In this document: one piece after another, positions 1 to 7,324 of the stretch
Numbering within the stretch: the stretch's first letter is position 1
How the letters are laid out: every line of letters starts with the position of its first letter
Assembly: GCA_902624635.1 (NCBI GenBank)
Contig: CACNYD010000001.1
Span: 302,766-366,765 of the forward strand
Length of the DNA stretch: 64,000 nt
Source of the DNA: an uncultured Pelagibacteraceae bacterium
Lineage (GTDB): Bacteria; Pseudomonadota; Alphaproteobacteria; Pelagibacterales; Pelagibacteraceae
Direction: 5' to 3'
Program-made: the position numbers and the translations under genes
Notes under the pieces: model-generated
The model's input: only the letters and a program-made list of their open reading frames with translations
Databases searched by the model: none
Told to the model about the DNA's origin: nothing

Positions 1-368
1 TTGCATTTTGTTATCTTAAATCTCTAGAGCCAGTAGCTTTTGATATTAAATTATCTTTTAAAATATTATTTATGTGTATTCTTGGGGGCCTTGGGACAAT
101 TAATGGTGCTTTTATAGGCGCTGCATTTATTTTGCTTTTCCCAGTGCTTTTGAACGCTATAGGAAACAATGTATTTCACGGAGCTATTGATGCTACAATT
201 ATTTCATCAATAGAGCAGGTAATCTTTGGTGGTTTAATGATCATATTTATGATTTACGAACCTTTAGGAATGGCTAAACTTTGGGAAAATCTTAAGGTAA
301 GTTTAAAATCTAAACTATCATCATCAGGTACTAAAAGTTTAAAATCTTCAGCACAAAAAAGTGAATAA
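1..368 (+). CDS. livM: Branched-chain amino acid ABC transporter permease (LivM-type), C-terminal part
   Basis: The gene enters from the left edge. The open frame runs from base 3 without a start, so the ORF-track ATG at 72 is internal. What remains is about 121 residues with hydrophobic segments and the motif GGLGTINGAFIGAA, which matches the conserved GGxGxxxGxxxGA loop of LivH/LivM permeases (energy-coupling loop). The C-terminal tail is Ser/Lys-rich and probably cytoplasmic. From family knowledge, LivM pairs with LivH, two ATPases and a periplasmic binding protein to import branched-chain or related amino acids; those partners would lie to the left of the window. The substrate cannot be read from this fragment. 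LivM is preferred to LivH because of the long C-terminal tail, but this is not certain. Confidence 0.82.
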   Translation, partial: AFCYLKSLEPVAFDIKLSFKILFMCILGGLGTINGAFIGAAFILLFPVLLNAIGNNVFHGAIDATIISSIEQVIFGGLMIIFMIYEPLGMAKLWENLKVSLKSKLSSSGTKSLKSSAQKSE

Positions 369-444
369 GAAGAAATTAATTTTTGCATTAATTGTGGGAA
401 TATTAATAGGCTTGCTTATTGAAAATAATTTTATAATTTCTTAA
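361..444 (+). CDS. Possible 27-residue membrane peptide overlapping the livM stop
   Basis: A GTG at 361 lies just before the livM TAA (366-368), in another frame. It opens a 27-codon frame encoding MNKKKLIFALIVGILIGLL followed by a short polar tail. The pattern of a lysine-rich start and one hydrophobic helix is that of a single-pass membrane microprotein. It ends at TAA 442-444, inside the palindrome that probably terminates the operon. It is too short for the ORF track, and no family is recognised. It could be chance, since hydrophobic frames are common in A+T-rich DNA, but the translational overlap with livM and the exact fit into the gap make it plausible. Confidence 0.35.
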   Translation: MNKKKLIFALIVGILIGLLIENNFIIS

Positions 445-456
445 GAAATTATTTTT
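433..456 (+). terminator. Palindromic terminator after the liv operon
   Basis: A perfect 20-base palindrome, ATAATTTCTTAAGAAATTAT (8-bp stem, TTAA loop), is followed on the + strand by a short T run. It lies between the convergent livM and HPP genes and covers the HPP stop codon. The stem is A+T-rich and therefore weak. The T run favours + strand termination. Confidence 0.45.
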
Positions 457-913
457 GACTTGGATAAGACTTTTTCAAAATAAATTTGTTAATAATTATT
501 GCAAAAATAATAATTATCACTGAACCTGATATTACAGGACTTAATAAGTAATCAAAAGAAACGCTTCCAATAATTACTATTATGGGATTACCTCCTGCAG
601 GTGGATGTGTAACGTTTAATAAGATCATTAACCCAACTCCAAATCCTACCGCTAATGGTATTGTTAAAAAAATTGGTAAAGGAACAAAGTGTAAAAAAAT
701 CAAACCTACAATAGTTGTAATTAAATGACCAAAAAAAACATTTTTTGGTTGGGCAAATGGACTTTCTGGATATCCATATAGCAGAACCATAGACGATCCG
801 AATGAAGCTAATAAGAATATTCCAAATTCAGTTCGATATGTTAAAAAAGTTAAGATCGCAATGGTAATTATTGAAAATAAACCAGCCAAAAAAGATTGTT
901 TTAGATTACCCAT
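449..913 (-). CDS. HPP family integral membrane protein
   Basis: This 154-residue protein has about four or five hydrophobic segments and the signature THPPAGGNPI near residue 103, which names the HPP family (Pfam HPP, about 120-160 residues). A chloroplast member has been linked to nitrite transport, but bacterial members mostly lack a defined substrate. The gene lies 3 bases after the IscU/NifU-like gene on the same strand, so the two are probably co-transcribed. The start is an ATG with no upstream alternative. Family membership is well supported; a transport function is only inferred. Confidence 0.8.
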   Translation of the reverse strand: MGNLKQSFLAGLFSIITIAILTFLTYRTEFGIFLLASFGSSMVLLYGYPESPFAQPKNVFFGHLITTIVGLIFLHFVPLPIFLTIPLAVGFGVGLMILLNVTHPPAGGNPIIVIIGSVSFDYLLSPVISGSVIIIIFAIIINKFILKKSYPSQK

Positions 914-916
914 ATC

Positions 917-1315
917 TTAACTTGATACTATCTTTTTTAAGGTTTTGAAAGGTAACAATATACAATCCCTTTTTTTTATATTTTCCTTTTTGATCAACTT
1001 TTTTAAAGAAATCCATTTTTTGTCAGTAATTTTTACATCGTCATTGAAATATAATTCAGCCTTATCACATAAATCGTTAATTTTTTCTTTTTGATTATTA
1101 ATGGAAATTTTCGATAACAAACTGGCTGAAGCTTGGCAGTATACACAAGATTTTCCCTGGTAGCCAAAGTCTAAAATTTTTTCATCTTTTAATATAATCT
1201 CTATTTGCATCTCATCCCCGCATAAAGAATTTTTTAATTTTGAAACATGTGTGCGGTTCTCAATATTTCTATTATTATCGGTGTTTGCAGCAATGTTTAA
1301 TACTTCTAAGTCCAT
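917..1315 (-). CDS. IscU/NifU-like Fe-S scaffold-type protein
   Basis: The 132-residue protein resembles the NifU N-terminal/IscU/SufU family. The motif LCGDEM (Cys32, Asp34) corresponds to the first cluster-ligand motif. GYQGKSCVYCQASASLLS (Cys57, Cys60) corresponds to the GxGCxIxxAS motif, and RDCILLPF supplies the third ligand Cys118. All three ligand positions are therefore present. From family knowledge such proteins assemble or receive [2Fe-2S]/[4Fe-4S] clusters. The gene is first in a two-gene unit with the HPP protein and sits far from iscR-suf at the right end of the window. The sequence is divergent, with an unusual N-terminus, so it may be a specialised relative rather than the main scaffold. 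Confidence 0.72.
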   Translation of the reverse strand: MDLEVLNIAANTDNNRNIENRTHVSKLKNSLCGDEMQIEIILKDEKILDFGYQGKSCVYCQASASLLSKISINNQKEKINDLCDKAELYFNDDVKITDKKWISLKKLIKKENIKKRDCILLPFKTLKKIVSS

Positions 1316-1458
1316 ATTAATTTTTAATTATATGACAAATAAAAACCAATCAAGAATAGAAATAGGTTGAGCACAACTTTAAATGGAAAAATTAAATTTA
1401 AGGTTAAAGCTATCTCATTTTTGTTGTAGTTATAAATTTTTAGATCTAATCTTCACGA

Positions 1459-2364
1459 ATGCTTGAATTAAAAAATCCAAAAATTGCAGTTCCAGTAGTT
1501 TTGTTTGCAGGAATTTTATGGTCCTTTGGTCCTCTTGTTGTGAGATATATGGATAATCCTAATCAAGTGCCATGGCAGTATATATTTGGAAGAGGATTGA
1601 CAATTTTTATTCTTCTAAATCTTTATCTTTATTTTGAAGAGGGTATTAAATTTTATAAAAATTATTTAAAAATGGGATATTCAGGAATTATTGGTGGAAC
1701 AGGACTAGGAATTGCTATGATAAGTTTCATTTATTCAATTACTAATACTTCAGCTGCAATTACTCTTCTTTGTTTAGCAGCAATGCCATTTTTTACTGCA
1801 CTTCTTGCTTTTTTATTTCTTAAGGAAAAAATTTCATTAAATGTTTGGATCTCTATTTTTATAGCAACTATTGGAATTATAATTATGGCCTTTGGGAGCT
1901 CAGGATCTAATTCTGTGGTCGGTTTTATTTTTGGAATGCTTTCATCGATTGGATTTTCAGTTTTTTCTGTCACTTTAAGATGGAGAACTGAGACTCCAAA
2001 GTTCACAACAGTAGCTTTTTCAGGTTTTTTTTGTTTTATTTTTGCATCTATAATGCTCTTAATTACCAACCAAGTATTTTTTTCATCAAGCTATAATGGA
2101 GCATTATTTTCTCTTCATGGAACATTGGTTTGCTTGGGGCTTATTTTATATTCTATTGGTTCTAAAGCTATACCAGCTGCAGAATTAACATTGTTATCAT
2201 TAACAGAAGTTGTTGGTGGAATTTTTTGGGTTTGGTTACCTATTCTGGGTATAAATGAAGTACCCGACACTTACACTATTATTGGAGGATTTTTTCTATT
2301 TATTTCACTTGTTTATTATAGTTTGGTAATGCGTTGGAATAAAAGATATATAGCTCTAAATTAA
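1459..2364 (+). CDS. DMT superfamily (EamA) transporter
   Basis: The 301-residue protein has about ten hydrophobic helices arranged as two EamA repeats. The first opens with GILWSFGPLVVRYM. The end of each repeat has the typical AAxPxxxALxAxxFLKE pattern (AAMPFFTALLAFLFLKEKIS). From family knowledge these are drug/metabolite exporters. The gene ends 9 bases before the amidinotransferase gene, so the pair is likely an operon and the transporter may move the enzyme's substrate or product; that is inference. The ATG at 1459 begins right at the first helix and is the natural start. Confidence 0.85.
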   Translation: MLELKNPKIAVPVVLFAGILWSFGPLVVRYMDNPNQVPWQYIFGRGLTIFILLNLYLYFEEGIKFYKNYLKMGYSGIIGGTGLGIAMISFIYSITNTSAAITLLCLAAMPFFTALLAFLFLKEKISLNVWISIFIATIGIIIMAFGSSGSNSVVGFIFGMLSSIGFSVFSVTLRWRTETPKFTTVAFSGFFCFIFASIMLLITNQVFFSSSYNGALFSLHGTLVCLGLILYSIGSKAIPAAELTLLSLTEVVGGIFWVWLPILGINEVPDTYTIIGGFFLFISLVYYSLVMRWNKRYIALN

Positions 2365-2373
2365 TCTAGAAAC

Positions 2374-3495
2374 ATGAGTAAAGATAAAGTTATAGTTAAT
2401 AGCTGGAATGAATGGGATCCACTAAAACATGTTATCGTTGGAAAAGCAGATGGCTGTTGTATACCTGCGCCAGAACCTGCTTTAGATGCTAAAGTACCTG
2501 AGGACTCAGACATGAAAGGTTCTCATGGGCCGCGAACTAAAGATACAGTTGATAAAGCAAATGAACTATTAAATAATTTTGCATCTATGTTAGAAAAAAG
2601 AGGAATTAAAGTTGATCGACCTGTTCCACTTAATCATAATCAAAAAATTTCTACTCCTGATTGGAAAGTTGACAGCATGTTTGGATGTATGCCAGCTAGA
2701 GATATCATACTTACAGTTGGCAATGAAATGCTTGAAGCAACGATGAGTTATAGATGTAGATGGTTTGAATATTTAAATTACAGACCACTTATAAAAAAAT
2801 ATTTTGAACAAGATAAGAATATGCGTCATGAAACTGCTCCAAAACCTAGATTAACAGATGCTGATTATCGTGAGGATTATTTATCAGATAAGATTGGAAT
2901 TCAAAAGAGGCTCAAATGGACTGAAGATAAATTTTTTGTAACCACAGAGGAAGAGCCTTTATTTGATGCAGCGGATGTTCTTAGATTTGGAAAAGACTTA
3001 ATTGTACAACATGGTTTTACAACAAATTTAAAGGGGATCGATTGGTTAAGAAGACATTTTAAGGATCATAGAGTCCATGCAGTTAATTTTCCTGGAGATC
3101 CTTACCCAATTCATATAGATGCAACTTTTACACCCATCAGAGAGGGGTTAATCATAAATAATCCACAAAGAAGACTTCCAAAGGAACAAAGAAAATTATT
3201 TGAGGATAACGGATGGAAAATAATTGATAGTGCTCAACCAGCACATAATGAGCCACCACCACTTTGTTATTCATCAGTATGGTTATCTATGAATGTTTTA
3301 GTACTTGATCCAAAAACGGTGTGTGTTGAAAAAAGTGAAGTTTACCAAGCTGCACAACTAGATAAATTAGGAATGGAGGTTATTCCTGTTGATTTAAGAG
3401 ATGCTTATGCATTTGGTGGTGGTATTCATTGTTGTACGGCAGACGTTTATAGAGAAGGCGATTTAAAGGATTATTTTCCCAATCAGAAAAATTAA
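2374..3495 (+). CDS. Glycine/L-arginine amidinotransferase-like enzyme
   Basis: The 373-residue protein aligns by eye along its length with animal and bacterial glycine amidinotransferases (AGAT). Shared blocks are MPARD (107-110), EATMSYRCRWFEY (121-133), APKP, FDAAD (catalytic Asp201), HIDATF (catalytic His247), KWLSMNVL-like WLSMNVLVLD, and GGGIHCCTADV, whose first Cys (Cys353) corresponds to the AGAT nucleophile. From family knowledge the enzyme transfers the amidino group of arginine to an amine such as glycine, giving guanidinoacetate and ornithine. The acceptor in this organism is not known. The neighbouring EamA gene 9 bases upstream suggests export or uptake of a related compound. 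Other members act in natural-product pathways, so the exact substrate is open. Confidence 0.85.
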   Translation: MSKDKVIVNSWNEWDPLKHVIVGKADGCCIPAPEPALDAKVPEDSDMKGSHGPRTKDTVDKANELLNNFASMLEKRGIKVDRPVPLNHNQKISTPDWKVDSMFGCMPARDIILTVGNEMLEATMSYRCRWFEYLNYRPLIKKYFEQDKNMRHETAPKPRLTDADYREDYLSDKIGIQKRLKWTEDKFFVTTEEEPLFDAADVLRFGKDLIVQHGFTTNLKGIDWLRRHFKDHRVHAVNFPGDPYPIHIDATFTPIREGLIINNPQRRLPKEQRKLFEDNGWKIIDSAQPAHNEPPPLCYSSVWLSMNVLVLDPKTVCVEKSEVYQAAQLDKLGMEVIPVDLRDAYAFGGGIHCCTADVYREGDLKDYFPNQKN

Positions 3496-4229
3496 TTTTC
3501 TTTTGTTACATCCACTTTAAACTTTTCTAATCCTGAGGAAAGGCTTTTGTCAACAGGGTTTTCTGTTTTTTCAAATGATTTAAGTTTTTCTAATTCTCTT
3601 TGTCTTAATCTTTCTTCTCTTAAATTCTCTCTATGTTCTTTTGCTTTTTGTTCTCTATCAAATTTTTCTTCCCATTCTTTTATTTTGATGTACTCAAGTT
3701 CTTTCTGTTTTTCCTCTTCCTCTTTAATCATTCTTAAAGTTCTCTCTTTTCTTCTTTTTTCCTTAAGTTCGAGGTTTTTTTGCTCTTCTTCTCGAACTTT
3801 TAAATCAATATCCCTTCTATTTTGAGTTTCATCTCTAAGCTTAAGTTCTTTTTCTTTAGCTCTTAATTCCTTACTGATTGATATTAACTCTTCATCTTTT
3901 TTTACTAATCGTGAAGCCTCTAACTTTTGAGACTCTTCTTTGATTTTAATTTCTTTCTCTTTTAATCTTAATTCATCTTCACTAAATTTTAACTTATTAC
4001 TTTCTTTAATAAGTCTTTCCTCCCAAACTTTAAGATCTTTTCTTTCTTTAAGAATTTGATTTTTTTCTTTTAACTTTTCTAATTTGATAGCTTTAATTTT
4101 ATTGAGTTCTTTGTTCTTTTTATAATTTGATAACGCGTTACTTAAGAAAGACTTTGGAGCTAGATTAGAAATTTTAACTAATCCATTGCTCTTTTTTAAA
4201 CTTTTTTGTTTACTTTTTTTTTTAGGCAT
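3492..4229 (-). CDS. Lys/Glu-rich coiled-coil protein of unknown function
   Basis: About 245 residues, almost entirely charged heptad-like sequence (repeats of the type LKEKEIKIKEE and REEEQKNLELKEKRRKER), predicted as one long helix or coiled coil from about residue 40 to 220. The N-terminus is basic (MPKKKSKQK). No signal peptide, membrane segment or enzymatic motif is visible, and no family is recognised. The ORF track begins at a TTG (4274). ATG codons at 4247 and 4229 are more natural, and I chose 4229 because a typical basic cytosolic N-terminus follows. The stop overlaps the convergent amidinotransferase stop by 4 bases. It could bind nucleic acid or act as a scaffold, but nothing proves this. 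Confidence 0.6.
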   Translation of the reverse strand: MPKKKSKQKSLKKSNGLVKISNLAPKSFLSNALSNYKKNKELNKIKAIKLEKLKEKNQILKERKDLKVWEERLIKESNKLKFSEDELRLKEKEIKIKEESQKLEASRLVKKDEELISISKELRAKEKELKLRDETQNRRDIDLKVREEEQKNLELKEKRRKERTLRMIKEEEEKQKELEYIKIKEWEEKFDREQKAKEHRENLREERLRQRELEKLKSFEKTENPVDKSLSSGLEKFKVDVTKEN

Positions 4230-4311
4230 TTTTTTTACAAACTTCATTGAAACAAATATTTTGTATACTTTCAATAATTCAGTTTTAAACTGTGATGTTA
4301 TGTGCTTATTT

Positions 4312-4332
4312 TGAGTTTCAACTCACACGTGT
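4312..4332. promoter_or_regulatory. Inverted repeats upstream of the secreted-paralogue array
   Basis: In the 136-base divergent gap between the coiled-coil gene and the paralogue array there is TGAGTT-TC-AACTCA (4312-4325), directly followed by the palindrome ACACGTGT (4325-4332). Both are perfect dyads and could be operator half-sites. No consensus is known to me for them, and a chance origin is possible. Confidence 0.25.
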
Positions 4333-4345
4333 TTTACATTATTCT

Positions 4346-4364
4346 CTTAACGATTATCATTAAT
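4346..4364 (-). promoter_or_regulatory. Fur-box-like site just before the paralogue array
   Basis: Read on the minus strand this is ATTAATGATAATCGTTAAG, which matches the 19-base E. coli Fur consensus at 14 of 19 positions, including an uninterrupted core TAATGATAATC. It ends one base before the ATG of the first array gene. A+T-rich DNA gives such partial matches by chance, so this is only a candidate. Confidence 0.25.
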
Positions 4365-4365
4365 T

Positions 4366-4956
4366 ATGAAAAAATTTATCTTGATAATATTTTTTTTAAT
4401 TTTGAATTTGCAGCTTTCAATTAAGGCTGATGATATTAAAGAATTTGAGATCGAAGGTATTAGTTTGTATCAAAGTGCCTTAAACCATTTTAGTATAAAT
4501 GAGCTTAAGGAAGACAGGGTAGATAACTATAATTCAAATAAATACACAACATCAAATATTTATCATGGACTTGAGATGTATGATTATATCCAAATAAGTT
4601 ACAAAACAAATGATCGTAATTATATAATTCAAGATATATCAGCAGCTAAAAATATAAAATATGAAGAGTGTCTTAGCCAACTTGATAGAGTAGAAAGCGA
4701 TATCTCTTCCACATATGTAAATTCATCTGAGATATCAAACGATGGAAAACTTACTTATGACCATCCTGCTGATAAATCGGGTCAAACGAAAGTAACAGAT
4801 ATAGCATGGTATTTTAGCACTGGGGATGTCATAGTGGCTCAATGTTATAACTGGCAATCAGAGTTTGGAAAAAAAAACAATTTTAAGGATTCATTGACCA
4901 TTGGTATTTCAAATAAAGACATAGATCGATGGTTTTCTAATGAGGCATATAATTGA
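4366..4956 (+). CDS. Secreted array protein, paralogue 1 of 6
   Basis: The 196-residue protein has a clear signal peptide (MKKFILIIFFLILNLQLSIKA) with likely cleavage before DD. The mature part starts with DDIKEFEIEGISLYQSAL, the block shared by all six array members. Two cysteines (EECLSQL and VAQCYNW) occur at the same places in all members and may form a disulfide in the periplasm. The C-terminus ends in FSNEAYN, like the other members. The function is not recognised. This copy is the most divergent at the start of the mature block (LYQ in place of the usual xGD). It is first in a six-gene operon; the next gene follows after 15 bases. Confidence 0.8.
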   Translation: MKKFILIIFFLILNLQLSIKADDIKEFEIEGISLYQSALNHFSINELKEDRVDNYNSNKYTTSNIYHGLEMYDYIQISYKTNDRNYIIQDISAAKNIKYEECLSQLDRVESDISSTYVNSSEISNDGKLTYDHPADKSGQTKVTDIAWYFSTGDVIVAQCYNWQSEFGKKNNFKDSLTIGISNKDIDRWFSNEAYN

Positions 4957-4971
4957 TAAAGATCCAGTTTT

Positions 4972-5538
4972 ATGAAAATATTTTTATCAATATTAATTTT
5001 AATCTTTAATATTCAATCCTGGACTAAGGCAGATGACATCAAAACGTTTGAGATAGAGGGCATCACTATTGGAGAGCCTTTATTGAGTCATTTTACAAAG
5101 GCTCAAATTAAAAATAGTAATAAAAATAATTATCCAAAAAGCAATAAATTTGTTGGAGTAGAAATCCGTTTAACAAATCCTGATCAATATGAATTAGTTC
5201 AAATTCATTATGACAGTGAACTTATTATTCACTCTGTAGCTGGAGTTGTGTTTTTGGAAAATATTAAAAACTGTTATTCGAGACAACAGGAAATAAAAAA
5301 TCAATTAAAGAGTTTATTCGAGAATTATGAAATTTTTGAGGATACATTAGTACATAGACAAGACCCAAGTGGAAAAAGTTCTTGGACGGGTGTTGAATTT
5401 TCTCTTAAAACAGGAGATGCTCTAATTCATTGCACTGATTGGTCTAAAGATTTTGAAAGAAATGGCTATAAAGATAGTTTGAGAATTGAAATTTCAACTA
5501 AAAAATTTTCAGATTTTTTACGTTATGAAGCTTATTGA
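4972..5538 (+). CDS. Secreted array protein, paralogue 2 of 6
   Basis: The 188-residue protein has a signal peptide (MKIFLSILILIFNIQSWTKA) and a mature N-terminus DDIKTFEIEGITIGEPLL. The conserved cysteines are in KNCYSRQQ and IHCTDWSKDF, and the end is LRYEAY. The CTDWS motif is shared with copies 3 and 4 as CTDYS and CTDWG. The function is unknown, and the secreted paralogue family is evident only by comparison within the array. The gap to copy 3 is 6 bases, implying one transcript and coupled translation. Confidence 0.8.
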   Translation: MKIFLSILILIFNIQSWTKADDIKTFEIEGITIGEPLLSHFTKAQIKNSNKNNYPKSNKFVGVEIRLTNPDQYELVQIHYDSELIIHSVAGVVFLENIKNCYSRQQEIKNQLKSLFENYEIFEDTLVHRQDPSGKSSWTGVEFSLKTGDALIHCTDWSKDFERNGYKDSLRIEISTKKFSDFLRYEAY

Positions 5539-5544
5539 TAATTT

Positions 5545-6123
5545 ATGAGAATATTTTTATTATTATTTATTTTAATATTTGGCATTCAATCCTGGACCCA
5601 GGCTGATGATATCAGAGATTTTCAAATAGAAGGTTTTAGTGTAGGAGATAAACTTTCTGAGAAAATGAGTATTAAAGAGATTGATGAAAATATAATTCCT
5701 TATTTTCAAGATCAAAGAAAGTATTATATTGTTGGAAAAACATATGATTTAAATCAATACGATCAAATCGAATTTTATATAAAGTCAAACGATAAAAGTT
5801 ATGAGATAAGAACAATTGGTGCTGGAATTTTTATTAACAACTTAAATGAATGCTTAGAGGAGAAAAAAAAAGTTGTCAAAGATTTGGATAAAGTATTTAC
5901 AAATATTAAAAAAAGATCAGGTAAGAAAAAACATGAAGCAGACCCTAAGGGAAATTCATTGCAATATATTGATCAATATGATTTTAATTATCCAAACCAT
6001 ATAAGAGTTGAATGCACAGATTATTCAGAGGAAATGCTTAATTCAGGTTTAGCTTCAAATTCTTTAAGTGTTGTAATTATGACCAAAGAAATAAATGATT
6101 GGATTTCTAGTGGTTATAAATAA
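5545..6123 (+). CDS. Secreted array protein, paralogue 3 of 6
   Basis: The 192-residue protein has a signal peptide (MRIFLLLFILIFGIQSWTQA) nearly identical to that of copy 2, then DDIRDFQIEGFSVGDKLSEK. The conserved cysteines lie in NECLEEKKK and VECTDYSEEM. The middle region between the two blocks differs strongly from its neighbours, so the copies have diverged in the centre while keeping both ends. The IQSW signal-peptide segment shared with copy 2 suggests that these two arose from a more recent duplication. The function is unknown. Confidence 0.8.
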   Translation: MRIFLLLFILIFGIQSWTQADDIRDFQIEGFSVGDKLSEKMSIKEIDENIIPYFQDQRKYYIVGKTYDLNQYDQIEFYIKSNDKSYEIRTIGAGIFINNLNECLEEKKKVVKDLDKVFTNIKKRSGKKKHEADPKGNSLQYIDQYDFNYPNHIRVECTDYSEEMLNSGLASNSLSVVIMTKEINDWISSGYK

Positions 6124-6142
6124 ATAATATAGACTTAGCATT

Positions 6143-6730
6143 ATGAGAATAATTTTGATAACAGTTGTATTAATTCTTAGCCTTCAATCATTTACCAAGG
6201 CTGATGATATAAGGGATTTTGAGATAGAGGGAATGACTGTAGGAGACAGTTTATTAAAATACATATCACTAAATGATATAAAAATCGCTGAAGAAAACCC
6301 ATCTTATTATAAAGATAATAAATATGTTACTGTATTTATAAAAAAAGAATTGAGCCAATATCAAGATTTGCAGGTTGTGTATAAGCCAAATGATATCGAA
6401 TATATAATACATGAAATTAAAGGAACAGTTGATTTTGAGGATAATATAGAAAAATGTAAAGTTACTAGAGAACAAATTCTAAAATCAGTTGTTAACTTGT
6501 TTCCAAATGCAGAAAACATTCCTGAAGTTAAAGAACATGAATATGATCAAAGCAAACAATCTATAGTTTACTCAACATGGTTATTTCCAAAAAAAGGAGG
6601 ATTTATACATTTAGCATGTACTGACTGGGGTGAGGAAATGTATAAAAAACATTTATGGGTAGATCATCTTGAGGTTGTAATAGGCTCCGAGGAATTTAGA
6701 AGATTTTTAACTTATGAGGCGTATAAATAA
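6143..6730 (+). CDS. Secreted array protein, paralogue 4 of 6
   Basis: The 195-residue protein has a signal peptide (MRIILITVVLILSLQSFTKA) and mature start DDIRDFEIEGMTVGDSLL. The conserved cysteines are in EKCKVTREQ and LACTDWGEEM, and the end is LTYEAYK. The gene is preceded by the longest gap within the array (19 bases) and followed by copy 5 after 6 bases. The block DDIRDFEIEGM is shared with copy 5, suggesting that copies 4 and 5 are sister duplicates. No enzymatic motif is visible. Confidence 0.8.
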   Translation: MRIILITVVLILSLQSFTKADDIRDFEIEGMTVGDSLLKYISLNDIKIAEENPSYYKDNKYVTVFIKKELSQYQDLQVVYKPNDIEYIIHEIKGTVDFEDNIEKCKVTREQILKSVVNLFPNAENIPEVKEHEYDQSKQSIVYSTWLFPKKGGFIHLACTDWGEEMYKKHLWVDHLEVVIGSEEFRRFLTYEAYK

Positions 6731-6736
6731 TTTACA

Positions 6737-7315
6737 ATGAAAATACATTTAATAGCATTTATTTTAATTTTAAGTTTTCAATCTTTGACCAAGGCAGATG
6801 ATATTAGAGACTTTGAGATAGAGGGGATGAGTATTGGTGACAATGCCTTAGAGCATTTTACAAAAGATGAATTAAATAATGCAGAAAAATTTACCTATCC
6901 AAGTAAAAAATTTAGTGAAATTTTCACTCATTCTTCAAATTATGAAATATATGATTCTGTAACAATATCTTTAATGGAAGGAAAGTATAAAATTTATGGT
7001 ATCAGCGGTGTTATAGATTACAGAGAAAAAAGTTTTGAGGATTGTCTTAAAGCAAAAAATGATATTATTGATGAGTTAAAGATTACTTTCAAAAATAGTA
7101 AGATTATAGATAATGGAACTTATCAAACACCTGATTATGCTGGAGATAAAAGCAAACGCTCTCAAGTAGAGCTACTTTTAAACCAAAATGGTGGAGTTGT
7201 TTCTGTAGATTGTGTTGATTGGTCAAAAGAAGCAGAAAAAAAACATGGCTGGGGAGACAATTTAAGCATAACTTTATACTCAAAAGAATATGAAAGATTT
7301 GTTAGATCTTTATAA
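6737..7315 (+). CDS. Secreted array protein, paralogue 5 of 6
   Basis: The 192-residue protein has a signal peptide (MKIHLIAFILILSFQSLTKA) and mature start DDIRDFEIEGMSIGDNAL. The conserved cysteines are in EDCLKAKND and VDCVDWSKEAEKKHGWGDNL; the last part resembles the KKHLWVDHL of copy 4. The end (FVRSL) lacks the EAY tail found in the other copies. It belongs to the same operon. The function is unknown. Confidence 0.8.
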   Translation: MKIHLIAFILILSFQSLTKADDIRDFEIEGMSIGDNALEHFTKDELNNAEKFTYPSKKFSEIFTHSSNYEIYDSVTISLMEGKYKIYGISGVIDYREKSFEDCLKAKNDIIDELKITFKNSKIIDNGTYQTPDYAGDKSKRSQVELLLNQNGGVVSVDCVDWSKEAEKKHGWGDNLSITLYSKEYERFVRSL

Positions 7316-7324
7316 TAATGTTAA

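Noticed and set aside
1316-1458. Possible riboswitch in the 143-base gap upstream of the EamA gene
   Set aside because: No conserved riboswitch core could be recognised, and the G+C content is too low for a stable aptamer by eye.
1731-2069. Antisense ORF of 112 residues on the minus strand
   Set aside because: It lies wholly within the EamA gene, has no recognisable domain, and looks like a frame shadow of a hydrophobic coding region.
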